From: Arthrobacter echini
Lineage (GTDB): Bacteria; Actinomycetota; Actinomycetes; Actinomycetales; Micrococcaceae
NCBI RefSeq assembly: GCF_004803505.1
Contig: NZ_SSWH01000007.1
Span: forward strand, 141,569 to 205,568
DNA: 64,000 nt
Reading direction: 5' to 3'
Shown here: in pieces, positions 9,351-17,565 of the stretch
Layout: each line of letters begins with the position of its first letter
Numbering within the stretch: the stretch's first letter is position 1
Made by a program: the position numbers and the translations under genes
Notes under the pieces: model-generated
Database searches by the model: none
Told to the model about the DNA's origin: nothing
The model's input: only the letters and a program-made list of their open reading frames with translations

Positions 9351-10210
9351 CACCCAGACCGTCGGGGCAGTGGGCTGCGGACACACCGGGGCGCGAGCCG
9401 CTCGTCGACGTCCTGATCCCATCCTTCGGACGGCCCGGCGAACTGGCCGTGACCCTGTCCGGCCTCGCGGCGCAGGAGGGGGTGCCCTTCCGCGTCATCG
9501 TGAGCGACCAGAGCGACGGCGACGCACTGCCCCTCGAGCAGTCGGCGGTCCAGGCCATGGTCCGGGTCCTTCGGGCACAGGGGCGCTCGGTGCAGCTCGA
9601 GCGGCACCTGCCGCGTCGCGGGCTCGCGGAGCACCGCAGCTTCCTCCTCTCCCTGACGAGGGCGCCGTCCGTGCTCTTCCTCGACAACGACGTCTGGCTC
9701 GAACCGGGATCGCTGGACCGGATGAGCCAGGCCCTGCGCAGGGCGGGCTGTGGTTTCATCGGCTCCGCCGTGCAGGGTCTGTCCTATCTCGACGACAGCA
9801 GGCCGGCCGAGCGGTCCACGCTGAGTCTGTGGCCCGATGATGCGGTGGAGCCGGAGCGCATCCGGCCCGGGACCGAGGGGTTCGAGCGCTGGCCGCTGCA
9901 CAATGCCGCGAATCTGGCGCACGCCGCCGTCGAGCTCGCCATCCCTCCGGGCGAGTGGCGGCTCTACCGCGTCGCCTGGGTGGGCGGGTGTGTCCTGTTC
10001 GACCGGCAGAAGCTGCTCGACGTCGGCGGATTCGACTTCTGGGACCAGTTGCCGGCGGAGCACGCGGGGGAGGATGTCGCGGTCCAGTGGCGGGTCATGG
10101 AGCGTTTCGGGGGCGCCGGCATCATTCCGTCGGGGGCCGTGCACCTCGAGGCTCCTACCACGGTGACCGACCGTGGCACAGACGCTGCCCAGGTGGTCCT
10201 GGGTCAGTGA
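9347..10210 (+). CDS. Glycosyltransferase family 2
   Basis: A 287-residue GT-A enzyme. LVDVLIPSFGRPGELAVTL begins the nucleotide-sugar fold, LFLDNDVWLEPGSL carries the DxD-type metal motif (DND), and WVGGCVLFDR followed by GEDVAVQWR matches the acceptor side with the catalytic acidic residue of GT2 enzymes. The GTG start overlaps the stop of hldE (GTGA), making this the last coupled gene of the sugar cluster. It probably extends the same surface glycan; the sugar cannot be read from sequence. Confidence 0.8.
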   Translation: MTPRPSGQWAADTPGREPLVDVLIPSFGRPGELAVTLSGLAAQEGVPFRVIVSDQSDGDALPLEQSAVQAMVRVLRAQGRSVQLERHLPRRGLAEHRSFLLSLTRAPSVLFLDNDVWLEPGSLDRMSQALRRAGCGFIGSAVQGLSYLDDSRPAERSTLSLWPDDAVEPERIRPGTEGFERWPLHNAANLAHAAVELAIPPGEWRLYRVAWVGGCVLFDRQKLLDVGGFDFWDQLPAEHAGEDVAVQWRVMERFGGAGIIPSGAVHLEAPTTVTDRGTDAAQVVLGQ

Positions 10211-10269
10211 CAGGAGTTCCCGTCCGGGGAGCGCCTGCAGCAGATGGAACCGACACGAAGGAGCAGCAC

Positions 10270-10458
10270 ATGGCAGATCCGAGCCCGATCGATCTTCAGA
10301 AGGCCCTCAAGGGCATGGACTACCCGGCGTCGAAGGACGATCTGGTGAAGCGCGCCGAGGACAACGGCGCCGACCCGTCGGTCATGGAGACCCTCCAGGG
10401 TCTCCCGGACCGCCAGTTCGACTCGCCGGCGGACGTGAACAAGGACGCCTCGAACTAG
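10270..10458 (+). CDS. DUF2795-like small protein
   Basis: A 62-residue acidic, hydrophilic protein with the DUF2795 pattern: an LQKALKGMDYPASKDDLVKRAEDNG core followed by LQGLPDRQFDSPADVNKDAS. Members are small proteins of unknown role that are common in actinobacteria. AGGAGCAGCAC before the ATG supports the start. It lies 59 nt after the glycosyltransferase gene and just before an inverted repeat that may end both converging units. Confidence 0.75.
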   Translation: MADPSPIDLQKALKGMDYPASKDDLVKRAEDNGADPSVMETLQGLPDRQFDSPADVNKDASN

Positions 10459-10471
10459 GAGTTCCTCCCTC

Positions 10472-10508
10472 CGGCGGTGGTGACTCCTTCCGCGAGCCAC
10501 CACCGCCG
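10472..10508. terminator. Hairpin between convergent genes
   Basis: A perfect 11-bp inverted repeat (CGGCGGTGGTG and CACCACCGCCG) with a 15-nt loop lies between the DUF2795 gene and the converging amidase gene. No clear T-run follows on either strand, so it may be a bidirectional or factor-assisted terminator. Confidence 0.5.
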
Positions 10509-10544
10509 ATGGACCTGCGTTCCACGGTAACGAGCGAGGGCGGG

Positions 10545-11846
10545 TCAGCCACCGGCGACGAAGTCGCCGCCGACCACGCGGCGGAGCACCTCGGTGAGGA
10601 GGTCGACACCGGCGAGCATGTCCTCGTCCCGGGTCAGTTCCTTCTCGTTGTGGGAGATGCCGTCCACGCTCGGGACGAAGAGCATGATCGTGGGGACGAT
10701 GTCTTTCATGTTCGTCGAGTCGTGGCCCGCCAGAGTGCGAACGGTGCCGTAGGTCAGACCGAGTTCCTCTGCCGCTGCGGCGGCCAGCGCCATGCCGGAG
10801 GCGTCATAGGCCTTCGACGCCCAGATGTGCTCGGCGCCGCGCTCGATCGACACGTCGGCGCGCTCCTCGATGGCTGCGACCCGCCGGTGCAGCTCGGCAT
10901 CGGCCGCTGCCAGCACGTCGTGGTCGGTGCTGCGCAGATCGACGAGCAGGTCCACGCGGCTCGCCACCACGACGGGGGAGTTCGGGAACACCGTGAACTC
11001 GCCGCACGAGGTGATGACCGCGTGCTCGTCGGTGGAGAACTCGTCGGCGATCTCACGTGCAGCGGCCACCAGCAGCGATGCACCGAGCAGGGCATCATGA
11101 CGGTCGGCGATGACGGTGGCGCCGGTGTGTGCCTGTTCGCCGTGCACGACGAACTCGTACTTGTTCGCGCCCCAGGTGGATTCCACCAGCCCGATGGAGA
11201 GCCCGTGGTCCTCCAGCGAGCGCCCCTGTTCGATGTGGATCTCCAGGTAGGCCGCGACCTCCAGACCGAAGTCGCCGACGGTGCCGATCGATTCCAGTGC
11301 CTCACGCACCGTGGTGCCGCGCGGATCGGTGGTCGCGAGGACCTGCTCGACCGGGAGCTTGCCCGTGAACACGGCACTGCCCATCATCGAGGGCTTGAAG
11401 CGGCACCCCTCCTCGTTGAACCAGTTGATGACGGCGATGTTGAACGCGGGGGCAGAGGCATCCGCCAGGGCCGCCCGGAGGCGGATGGCCGCATGTGCGG
11501 CAGCGAGCACTCCGTAGGCGCCGTCGAAGCGCCCGCCCAGCGGCTGGGAGTCCAGGTGGGAGCCCATCGCCACGTAGGGCACCCCGGGGACGAGTTCGAG
11601 CAGCGCGAACTGGTTGCCGACGGCGTCGTAGCGGACCTCGAAGCCGTGGCCCTCGACGAGCCCTCGGAACCAGTTCCGCGTCTGCCCGTCGGCCGCTGTG
11701 CCGGCCTGGCGGTCCACCCCTCCGCCGGTAGTGGCACCGAACGTGCTCATCGAGCGGAAGTCGGCGAGGAAGGCTCGGGCCGCCTCGTCACGTTCGGTGG
11801 AGTCCATGCCGTCGGGGGAGGCGGTGGTGGAATCGGTCGTGCTCAT
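10545..11846 (-). CDS. M20-family amidase/hydantoinase-carbamoylase
   Basis: A 433-residue zinc hydrolase of the allantoate amidohydrolase/N-carbamoyl-L-amino-acid hydrolase group of M20. Metal and catalytic motifs are MGSHLDSQ, an Asp in GRFDGAYGV, the NEEG pair, HIEQG and a C-terminal SHNEKE; the dimerisation domain lies between. It hydrolyses a carbamoyl or amide bond to give an amino or ureido acid. Its ATG overlaps the stop of the upstream amidohydrolase (ATGA), so the pair forms an operon with the MHS transporter. Allantoate, beta-ureidopropionate and N-carbamoyl amino acids are all possible substrates. Confidence 0.85.
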   Translation of the reverse strand: MSTTDSTTASPDGMDSTERDEAARAFLADFRSMSTFGATTGGGVDRQAGTAADGQTRNWFRGLVEGHGFEVRYDAVGNQFALLELVPGVPYVAMGSHLDSQPLGGRFDGAYGVLAAAHAAIRLRAALADASAPAFNIAVINWFNEEGCRFKPSMMGSAVFTGKLPVEQVLATTDPRGTTVREALESIGTVGDFGLEVAAYLEIHIEQGRSLEDHGLSIGLVESTWGANKYEFVVHGEQAHTGATVIADRHDALLGASLLVAAAREIADEFSTDEHAVITSCGEFTVFPNSPVVVASRVDLLVDLRSTDHDVLAAADAELHRRVAAIEERADVSIERGAEHIWASKAYDASGMALAAAAAEELGLTYGTVRTLAGHDSTNMKDIVPTIMLFVPSVDGISHNEKELTRDEDMLAGVDLLTEVLRRVVGGDFVAGG

Positions 11847-13570
11847 GCTGCGGCTCCGTTCGGCCTGGTGGATTCGGTGGGGACGCCGTCGAGGGTGGAG
11901 TGGGTGAATCGGCCGCCGACGAGCGTGGCCAGGACGTCGAGTGCGGCGATGTCCGGGGCGTCGAGCGGCGAACCGGAGAGGACCGCCAGATCGGCGAGCT
12001 TCCCGATACGCAGCGAGCCTTTCTCGGCCGCGGTACCGGTGGCGGCGGCACCCCAGGAGGTGTAGGCGCGCAGCGCCTCCTCCGGTGAGAGTCCCTCCAC
12101 GGGGGCGCCGTCGTCGTCGGCACCCCCGAGGACACGGCCGGTGGAGGTGCGGCGGTCGACCCAGGCCTGCATGCCGCGGCGGACGTTGTTGTCGGACACC
12201 GGCAGGTCGGAGGAGCCGGCGAGCAGACCGCCGGCGTCGACGACGGAGCGGCCGCGGTAGAGCCAGCCCTCCCGGTCGGGGCCGACGAGGGCTGCCATCT
12301 GGTCGCCCAGCGGGCCGATGAAGGCGGCCTGTGGCGTGACGGCGATACCGTGGCGGGCAGCGAGGTCGACCTGGTCAGGTCGGGCGATCCCGAAGTGCTC
12401 GATCCTGTTGGGCAGCAGATTGGCGCCGTAGGCGTCCTGGCAGGTGACGATCAGGTCCAGGGCCAGGTCGATGGCGGCGTCGCCGATGGCATGCAGGGCG
12501 ATCGGCCAGCCGGCCCGGTAGACAGCGGTGACCGCATCGCGGTAGGCGGTCTCGTCGTCGAGCAGGTAGCCGCGGGTGTGCGGGTGGCCGCAGAAGTCCT
12601 CGGTGACGGCGGCGGTGGTGCCGAGCAGGGAGCCGTCCAGGAAGACCTTCACCGGTCCGAGTGAGAGCCAGGCATCACCGAAGCCGGCCCTGATCCCCAG
12701 ATCCAGCCCCCGGCCGGGGGACCCGTGCAGGTCCTCGGCGTGGGCGGCGATCTGGTGCAGGGCGTCGAGGGTGGGCATCAGCTGGGCGCGCGCGTGCAGG
12801 CGGCCGGTGCTGCGGGCGTGCTGGTAGGCGTCCACTTCCAGGGGGCTGTGCCCTATCCATCCGGCGGCGATGCCGGCCTCGGTGAAGCTGGTGATGCCTT
12901 CGGCGGCGTACCGGGAGGTGGCGGCGTCGAGCGCATCGACGATGGCGGCGCGCGAGTAGGGCAGCAGCAGGTCCTGCACGAGCCCCTGGGCGGCCTCCTC
13001 GACGACCCCGGTGGGTCGGCCCTGGCCGTCGCGGCGAACGGAACCACCCACCGGGTCCTCGAATCCCGGCTCCAGGGCACCGGCCAGCGCCAGGGTTGCC
13101 GTGTTGGTGATCGCCTGGTGGCCCGAGACGTGTCTCAGGTACAGCGGACGGTCGCCGGTGACGGCATCGAGCCGGGCGATGTCGGGGAAAGCGCCACCGT
13201 GGTGCTCGTGGTTGAATCCGGTGCCGTGCAGCCAGGCGCGGCCGGCTGCCCCGCCGTCGGGCTTCTCGTCCTCCTCCAGTCGTGCCGCCTCGGCCTCGAG
13301 CAGGGCGTAGAGCTCGTCGAGGCCGCGGGCGTGCTGCAGGTCCACCGACTCCAGCCCGAGGCCCCACCAGGTGGTGTGGCAGTGGGCGTCGATGAACCCG
13401 GGCACGATGGTTGCTCCGGCGAGGTCGATCTCACGGGTGGCGGTGCAGCCGGCGAGCTCGTCGTCGAAGCCTGCGATGCGCCCGTGCAGGATGCCGATGC
13501 TGCGCGCGCGGGGGCGCTCGTCCTCGAGGGTGATGATGTGGGCACCGCGCAGGATCAGGTCCAGGTTCAT
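11843..13570 (-). CDS. YtcJ-like metal-dependent amidohydrolase
   Basis: A 575-residue amidohydrolase-3 family protein. The metal-binding PGFIDAHCHTTWWG motif is near residue 63, conserved His residues follow in LYLRHVSGHQ and ALHAIGDAAID, and GSSDLPVSDNN sits at the final Asp region. The C-terminus has the SLRIGKLADLAVL beta-sandwich strand typical of the family. The ATG at 13570 is preferred over TTG at 13576 because AGGAGGG lies 8 nt from the ATG. Overlap with the M20 amidase suggests two steps of one degradation route, the substrate probably being imported by the MHS carrier upstream. Confidence 0.85.
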   Translation of the reverse strand: MNLDLILRGAHIITLEDERPRARSIGILHGRIAGFDDELAGCTATREIDLAGATIVPGFIDAHCHTTWWGLGLESVDLQHARGLDELYALLEAEAARLEEDEKPDGGAAGRAWLHGTGFNHEHHGGAFPDIARLDAVTGDRPLYLRHVSGHQAITNTATLALAGALEPGFEDPVGGSVRRDGQGRPTGVVEEAAQGLVQDLLLPYSRAAIVDALDAATSRYAAEGITSFTEAGIAAGWIGHSPLEVDAYQHARSTGRLHARAQLMPTLDALHQIAAHAEDLHGSPGRGLDLGIRAGFGDAWLSLGPVKVFLDGSLLGTTAAVTEDFCGHPHTRGYLLDDETAYRDAVTAVYRAGWPIALHAIGDAAIDLALDLIVTCQDAYGANLLPNRIEHFGIARPDQVDLAARHGIAVTPQAAFIGPLGDQMAALVGPDREGWLYRGRSVVDAGGLLAGSSDLPVSDNNVRRGMQAWVDRRTSTGRVLGGADDDGAPVEGLSPEEALRAYTSWGAAATGTAAEKGSLRIGKLADLAVLSGSPLDAPDIAALDVLATLVGGRFTHSTLDGVPTESTRPNGAAA

Positions 13571-13582
13571 GCGCAATCCCTC

Positions 13583-14905
13583 CTAGTGCCGGAAGCCGGG
13601 CAGGTCCACGCTCATGCGCGGTGCGAGATACCCGGCGACGGCGGTGAACAGCGACAGGACGACGAGGATGGTGGCAGCAGGCCACCACTGCCTGTCCGCA
13701 GCCGCGGTGAGACTGACGGCCAGCAGCGGGATGAAGCCGGAGAGCATGCCGGCCACGTTCTGGGAGAATCCGACACCCGTGTAGCGGGTGGTCGCCGGGA
13801 ACAGGCCGGTCATCACCGTGCCCGATGCCGCGTAGGGGAAGGACAGCGTCGCAACGGCCAGGACCACACCCAGGACCACCAGCACGTCGTTGCCGCTGGC
13901 AACCAGGAGGAACGCCGGCACGGCGACGACGGCGGAGAGCAGTCCGCCGTAGATGATCACCTTGCTGCCGCCGAAGCGTTCGCCCAGCCGTCCGCCGATG
14001 ATCAGCACCGGAATCTCCACGACGGCGGCGACGATCGTGGCGAGCAGCATCAGCGAGGCGCTGTAGCCCAGCACCGTCGTGCCGTAGTAGACCATGAACG
14101 CGGTGACGAGGTAGAAGCCGCCCACACCGAGCAGCGCGGCGGCCATGCCGACGATGATGTGCTTCCAGCTCTGCTTGAGCACGGTGCGGATGGGTGCCTT
14201 CTCGGTGGCTCCGGCCTCCAGCAGCTCCGCGAAGACCGGGGACTCGTCCAGCCGCGAGCGGATGAACAGGGCCAGCAGCAGCATCGGGAAGGCGGCCAGG
14301 AACGGGATGCGCCAGCCGAAGGAGGTGAAGGACTCCTGCGAGAAGTACAGCGTGGCCAGGAAGAAGCCGCCGGAGGAGAGGATGGTGCCGATCGGGGAGC
14401 CGATCTGCGGCAGGGCGGCGTAGCGGGCGCGGCGCTTCAGCGGCGCGTTCTCCACGACGATCGTCATGGCCCCGGACCATTCACCGCCCACGAAGAGTCC
14501 CTGGAAGATGCGCAGCAGGACCAGCAGGATCGGTGCGGCGACCCCGATCGCCGAGTAGTCGGGCAGCAGTCCGATCAGCCCGGTCACCAGGCCGATGCCC
14601 ACGATCGTGATCATCAGGGTCCTGCGACGGCCGATCCTGTCGCCCATGGCGCCGAAGAACATGCCCCCCAGGGGACGGGCCACCAGGCCCACGCCGAACG
14701 TGGCGAAGGAGGCCATCGCGGCCGCCGTGGGGTTCTCGTTGGTGAAGTAGTGGACGTTGAAGATGAGCGCTGCGGCGGCACTGAAGAGGAAGAAGTCGTA
14801 CCACTCCATGGCGGTGCCGACCAGGGCTCCCATGGCGACCTTCGTGGCTTCCTTGTCGGTGACCTGGTGGGTCGCTCCCGCTTCGAGATTGGTCTGCTGG
14901 GTCAT
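13583..14905 (-). CDS. MHS-type MFS metabolite:H+ symporter
   Basis: A 440-residue 12-helix transporter of the metabolite:H+ symporter family (shikimate, alpha-ketoglutarate and proline/betaine carriers). Landmarks are AMEWYDFFLFSAAAALIF in helix 1, RPLGGMFFGAMGDRIGRRRTL between helices 2 and 3, and LRIFQGLFVGGEWSGA in helix 4. The ATG at 14905 is chosen because GGAGG lies 5 nt before it; the upstream in-frame GTG overlaps that site. It is the first gene of the leftward operon with the amidohydrolase and amidase and probably imports their substrate, such as an N-substituted amino acid or organic acid. Confidence 0.88.
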   Translation of the reverse strand: MTQQTNLEAGATHQVTDKEATKVAMGALVGTAMEWYDFFLFSAAAALIFNVHYFTNENPTAAAMASFATFGVGLVARPLGGMFFGAMGDRIGRRRTLMITIVGIGLVTGLIGLLPDYSAIGVAAPILLVLLRIFQGLFVGGEWSGAMTIVVENAPLKRRARYAALPQIGSPIGTILSSGGFFLATLYFSQESFTSFGWRIPFLAAFPMLLLALFIRSRLDESPVFAELLEAGATEKAPIRTVLKQSWKHIIVGMAAALLGVGGFYLVTAFMVYYGTTVLGYSASLMLLATIVAAVVEIPVLIIGGRLGERFGGSKVIIYGGLLSAVVAVPAFLLVASGNDVLVVLGVVLAVATLSFPYAASGTVMTGLFPATTRYTGVGFSQNVAGMLSGFIPLLAVSLTAAADRQWWPAATILVVLSLFTAVAGYLAPRMSVDLPGFRH

Positions 14906-15460
14906 GTGTGCCTCCACACTGGTGCTCGGGGCGGGACGGCGGGACTGCCGCGCTGAGGGACTGCCACCAGTCTCGCAGCGTGAGGAGGCTCACTCCAAGG
15001 GACGTTCGGCACGGGTTCATCGGCGTTCCTCTCACGCGTGATGCGTTAGCCCCACCACGAGCACTCCCCGCTGCCGGCGCAGAACTCCGCCGTACCGGCG
15101 AGCAGTCCTTCGAAGCGCTGATCCGCAGCCTGCGCTGCACGCGCCCCTCGGGCGAGCCGGACGAGCTGCGGGACATCACGCTGGACATCGCCACCGACGT
15201 CGGGGTCTCCCGCGCCCGCGTCGACATCCCCGTCGACGCGGCAGGGACTGGTCGCATCGGTCTTCGGGGTGACCGCGGCATCACCGACCGTCGTCGAGCG
15301 GGCCGCCACCGCGGTTGGTCTAGTCGTGCTCGACACGGACGTGGTGATCGGGGTTGCCGACTTCATGCAGCGCTTCCACCCGCCTTCGTCCGCTACGGAA
15401 CCCGACCAACTTCCGGCCGTGCCACGCTCCGCGACGTGTGTGCCCGACCACCGTAGCCGC
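14906..15460. other. No convincing gene; degraded DNA
   Basis: This stretch of about 550 bases lies between the MHS transporter start and the vapB-like remnant. Frames are open in places, with phrases such as TLDIATDVGVSRARVDIP at about 15180-15235, but none has a start signal or a recognised family, and coding-looking patches switch frame. It probably holds remnants of lost genes, and the promoter of the leftward operon lies at its left end. Confidence 0.5.
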
Positions 15461-15488
15461 ATCGACGATCGACGATCGACGATCGACA
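15461..15488. repeat. Four tandem 7-bp repeats
   Basis: Four consecutive copies of ATCGACG (the last ends in A) lie just before the palindrome of the vapB-like remnant. They may be a slippage product or part of a cooperative binding site. Confidence 0.7.
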
Positions 15489-15491
15489 CAC

Positions 15492-15514
15492 CGTGGTGCC
15501 ATCATGGCACCACG
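15492..15514. promoter_or_regulatory. Perfect 10-bp palindrome, probable antitoxin operator
   Basis: CGTGGTGCCA-TCA-TGGCACCACG is a perfect inverted repeat ending 6 nt before the ATG of the truncated VapB-like gene. VapB/FitA-type ribbon-helix-helix antitoxins typically repress their own operon through such palindromes. The site is intact although the gene is not. Confidence 0.65.
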
Positions 15515-15520
15515 AAGAGG

Positions 15521-15610
15521 ATGAACTTGCGGGACGTTCCCGACGATGTGTACGCAGCGCTGGCGGCGCGGATCCTCGGCCGTGAGGTTGGAGGGCTGCG
15601 TCTGGCTTAA
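15521..15610 (+). pseudogene. Truncated VapB/FitA-like antitoxin remnant
   Basis: A 29-codon frame whose N-terminus, MNLRDVPDDVYAALAAR, is the ribbon-helix-helix signature of VapB/FitA antitoxins (usual length about 75-85). The match stops after about 17 residues, and an unrelated tail leads to TAA, so most of the protein is lost by frameshift or deletion. No VapC PIN-domain toxin follows; a DinB remnant on the other strand does. The preceding palindrome supports the identification. Known: such antitoxins bind palindromes through the N-terminal domain. Inferred: this copy is dead. Confidence 0.6.
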
Positions 15611-15623
15611 TGGCGACAGCCTG

Positions 15624-15820
15624 CTAGAAGCGTCGCGCGACTGATTCAAGGTGGTCGCGGTACTGCCGCCACAACGTATCGTCCCCAACAGCCATGGTGT
15701 CGTTGCCTTTCCGACGATTGGCGCTTCCGTCGACAAGTTCACGTCGGCCTATTTCCACGTGATCGCATCGCGACCCTCCTGCAGATACCGGTGCAGGTTC
15801 GCCTTGAGATCATCATTCAT
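15624..15820 (-). pseudogene. DinB/DUF664-family pseudogene with internal deletion
   Basis: Starting at 15820 on the minus strand, 23 codons read MNDDLKANLHRYLQEGRDAI then TWK and a stop, the typical N-terminus of DUF664/DinB-like proteins (usual length about 165). At 15701-15624, in another frame, GDDTLWRQYRDHLESVARRF and a stop give the typical C-terminus. The roughly 110 residues between, including most of the metal-binding helices, are missing. A deletion plus frame change therefore destroyed the gene. The intact family are metal-binding four-helix proteins, some acting as thiol-dependent transferases. Confidence 0.7.
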
Positions 15821-16085
15821 GCGCGTCAGGCTGCCGCACTGTCATACTCCCGGCAAGCGCTCAGCGGACAGCTCCCGGTGAGGCGGCGCTGAAGTTGCAT
15901 ACCTCCCGGGCAGCACACGCGTATGATGGTCAGTCCTCGCCTCCCAGGGATCATCGACTGCACAAACAGCAGCCGGTAGGGTCGGCCGACTACGAGTCGG
16001 TCACAGAATGATCATGACCGACGATTGGAGTTCTGGGCAGTATGAAGACCTTGCGTACCTGGTGGAGTTGCGGGCGGTGCAACAC

Positions 16086-17522
16086 ATGAGCAACACGCTT
16101 CCGTTTCCATGCACTGGTGGGGCCGTCGCCGCACAGGTCAAGCAGCCGGCGGGTCTGAACAAGCGGGGAACCCTGATCTCCACGATCCTGGGTTCGAGCC
16201 TGGCGTTCGTCGTCGGATCGATCATCAACGTCGCTCTGCCGCAGATGCAGCAGGAATTCGAGGCCGGGGCAACCGGAGCGCAATGGATCGTCAATGCCTA
16301 CCTGTTGCCGTTGGGTGCCCTGGTCCTGCTCGGTGGTGCTCTTGGTGACAAGTACGGGCGACGGCGGATCTTCCTGGCAGGACTCGTGATCTTCGCTGTC
16401 GCGTGTGTCCTGTGCGCGGTCGCATGGAGCTTCCCGGTGCTCTTGCTCGGGCGGGTCCTGGAAGGCGTCGGCGCCGCGATGCTGGCACCCACGTCCCTCG
16501 CAATTCTGGCCGACGGCTTCTCCGGGCGTGAACGAGGCGCTGCCATCGGTACCTGGACGGCTGCGAGCGCTGCTGCGGGGGCTGCAGCACCGCTCCTCGG
16601 CGGGGTGATCGTCGATGTCGCCGGCTGGCGCTGGGCATTCGTGCTGATGGTGCCGCTGTCCCTCATCGCTCTGGTGGTCGCCTTCCGCTCCGTGCGCGAG
16701 AGCCGGGCCGACGCCGAGGAGAGTGCGCCCCTGGACTGGGTCGGTGCAATCCTGTCCGGGGTGGGCCTGTTCGCCCTGATCTGGGCATTGATAGCACTGC
16801 CGGATCGTGGCCCGACAGGCGTGGTCTGGGGTGCGCTCGGGTTGGGGATCCTTCTGCTCGGCGCCTTCGTCCTCGTCGAGCATCGACTCGGGGATGCTGC
16901 GATGACCCCGCTCGTGCTCTTCACCATCCGTACCTTCTCCGGCCTGTCGATCCTGACGTTCTTCCTCTACGCCGCTCTCGGCGGGCTGATGGTCCTGCTG
17001 CCCTACGTCCTGATCGAGGAGATCGGATACTCCGCCACCGGAGCCGGCGCCGCGATCCTCCCCTTCCCGCTCCTGATGTTCCTTCTTTCCCGCTTCGTCG
17101 GTGGAACCCTGTCCGAGCGATTCGGCACCAGAACCCTGTTGACGGTCGGTTCCAGTCTGGTCGCTGCGGGCTTCCTCCTGTTGTCGGCCGTCCCCCCGAT
17201 GGACGTGAGCTACTGGCGTCACATCCTCCCCGGGCTCGTCGTCCTCGCCTGCGGGATGGCCACCTCGGTGACCCCGCTGACCACTGCGGTGCTCAACAGT
17301 GTGGGGCAGCGCTACACGGGCGTTGCCTCAGGGGTGAACAACGCCATCTCGCGCATCGGCGGTCTGGTGGCAACGGGCCTGCTCGGGCTGGTCCTCATCG
17401 GTTCCGCCGACAACCTCCTGGAAGGGTTCGCCGCCGCAGCCTGGGTGGGAGCGGGGCTTGCATTGCTCAGCGCCGTCACGGCCTTCCTCCTCGTCCGCGA
17501 TACTGCGGAATCGGCCGACTGA
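16086..17522 (+). CDS. DHA2 (EmrB/QacA) family drug:H+ exporter
   Basis: A membrane protein of 478 residues with about 14 predicted helices. It carries the MFS motif A loop GGALGDKYGRRRIF between helices 2 and 3, LGRVLEGVGAAMLAPTSLAIL in helix 4, and the motif C-like ASAAAGAAAPLLGGVIVD in helix 5, which marks antiporters. It probably expels hydrophobic cations or antibiotics. The start is uncertain: ATG 16086 is chosen because it begins just before the first helix, but the frame is open to ATG 16008 and 16014. A small palindrome (CCGACT-ACG-AGTCGG, 15986-16000) just upstream could be a repressor site. No regulator gene adjoins it. Confidence 0.85.
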   Translation: MSNTLPFPCTGGAVAAQVKQPAGLNKRGTLISTILGSSLAFVVGSIINVALPQMQQEFEAGATGAQWIVNAYLLPLGALVLLGGALGDKYGRRRIFLAGLVIFAVACVLCAVAWSFPVLLLGRVLEGVGAAMLAPTSLAILADGFSGRERGAAIGTWTAASAAAGAAAPLLGGVIVDVAGWRWAFVLMVPLSLIALVVAFRSVRESRADAEESAPLDWVGAILSGVGLFALIWALIALPDRGPTGVVWGALGLGILLLGAFVLVEHRLGDAAMTPLVLFTIRTFSGLSILTFFLYAALGGLMVLLPYVLIEEIGYSATGAGAAILPFPLLMFLLSRFVGGTLSERFGTRTLLTVGSSLVAAGFLLLSAVPPMDVSYWRHILPGLVVLACGMATSVTPLTTAVLNSVGQRYTGVASGVNNAISRIGGLVATGLLGLVLIGSADNLLEGFAAAAWVGAGLALLSAVTAFLLVRDTAESAD

Positions 17523-17565
17523 CGGCGCCTCGCGACTGCTATGCATCCTGACCGCGGACGAGCCA

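Noticed and set aside
12725..14956. 743-codon plus-strand frame opposite the amidohydrolase and MHS transporter
   Set aside because: It is antisense to two proteins with clear motifs and consists of repetitive Gly/Asp/Gln/His-rich sequence.
15320..15400. LVVLDTDVVIGVAD phrase resembling the start of a VapC PIN-domain toxin
   Set aside because: It lies upstream rather than downstream of the antitoxin remnant, has no start signal, and the following residues do not continue as a PIN domain.
15986..16000. CCGACT-ACG-AGTCGG dyad before the DHA2 exporter as a firm operator
   Set aside because: A 6-bp dyad is common by chance in GC-rich DNA, and no TetR/MarR regulator gene is adjacent; mentioned only within the gene entry.
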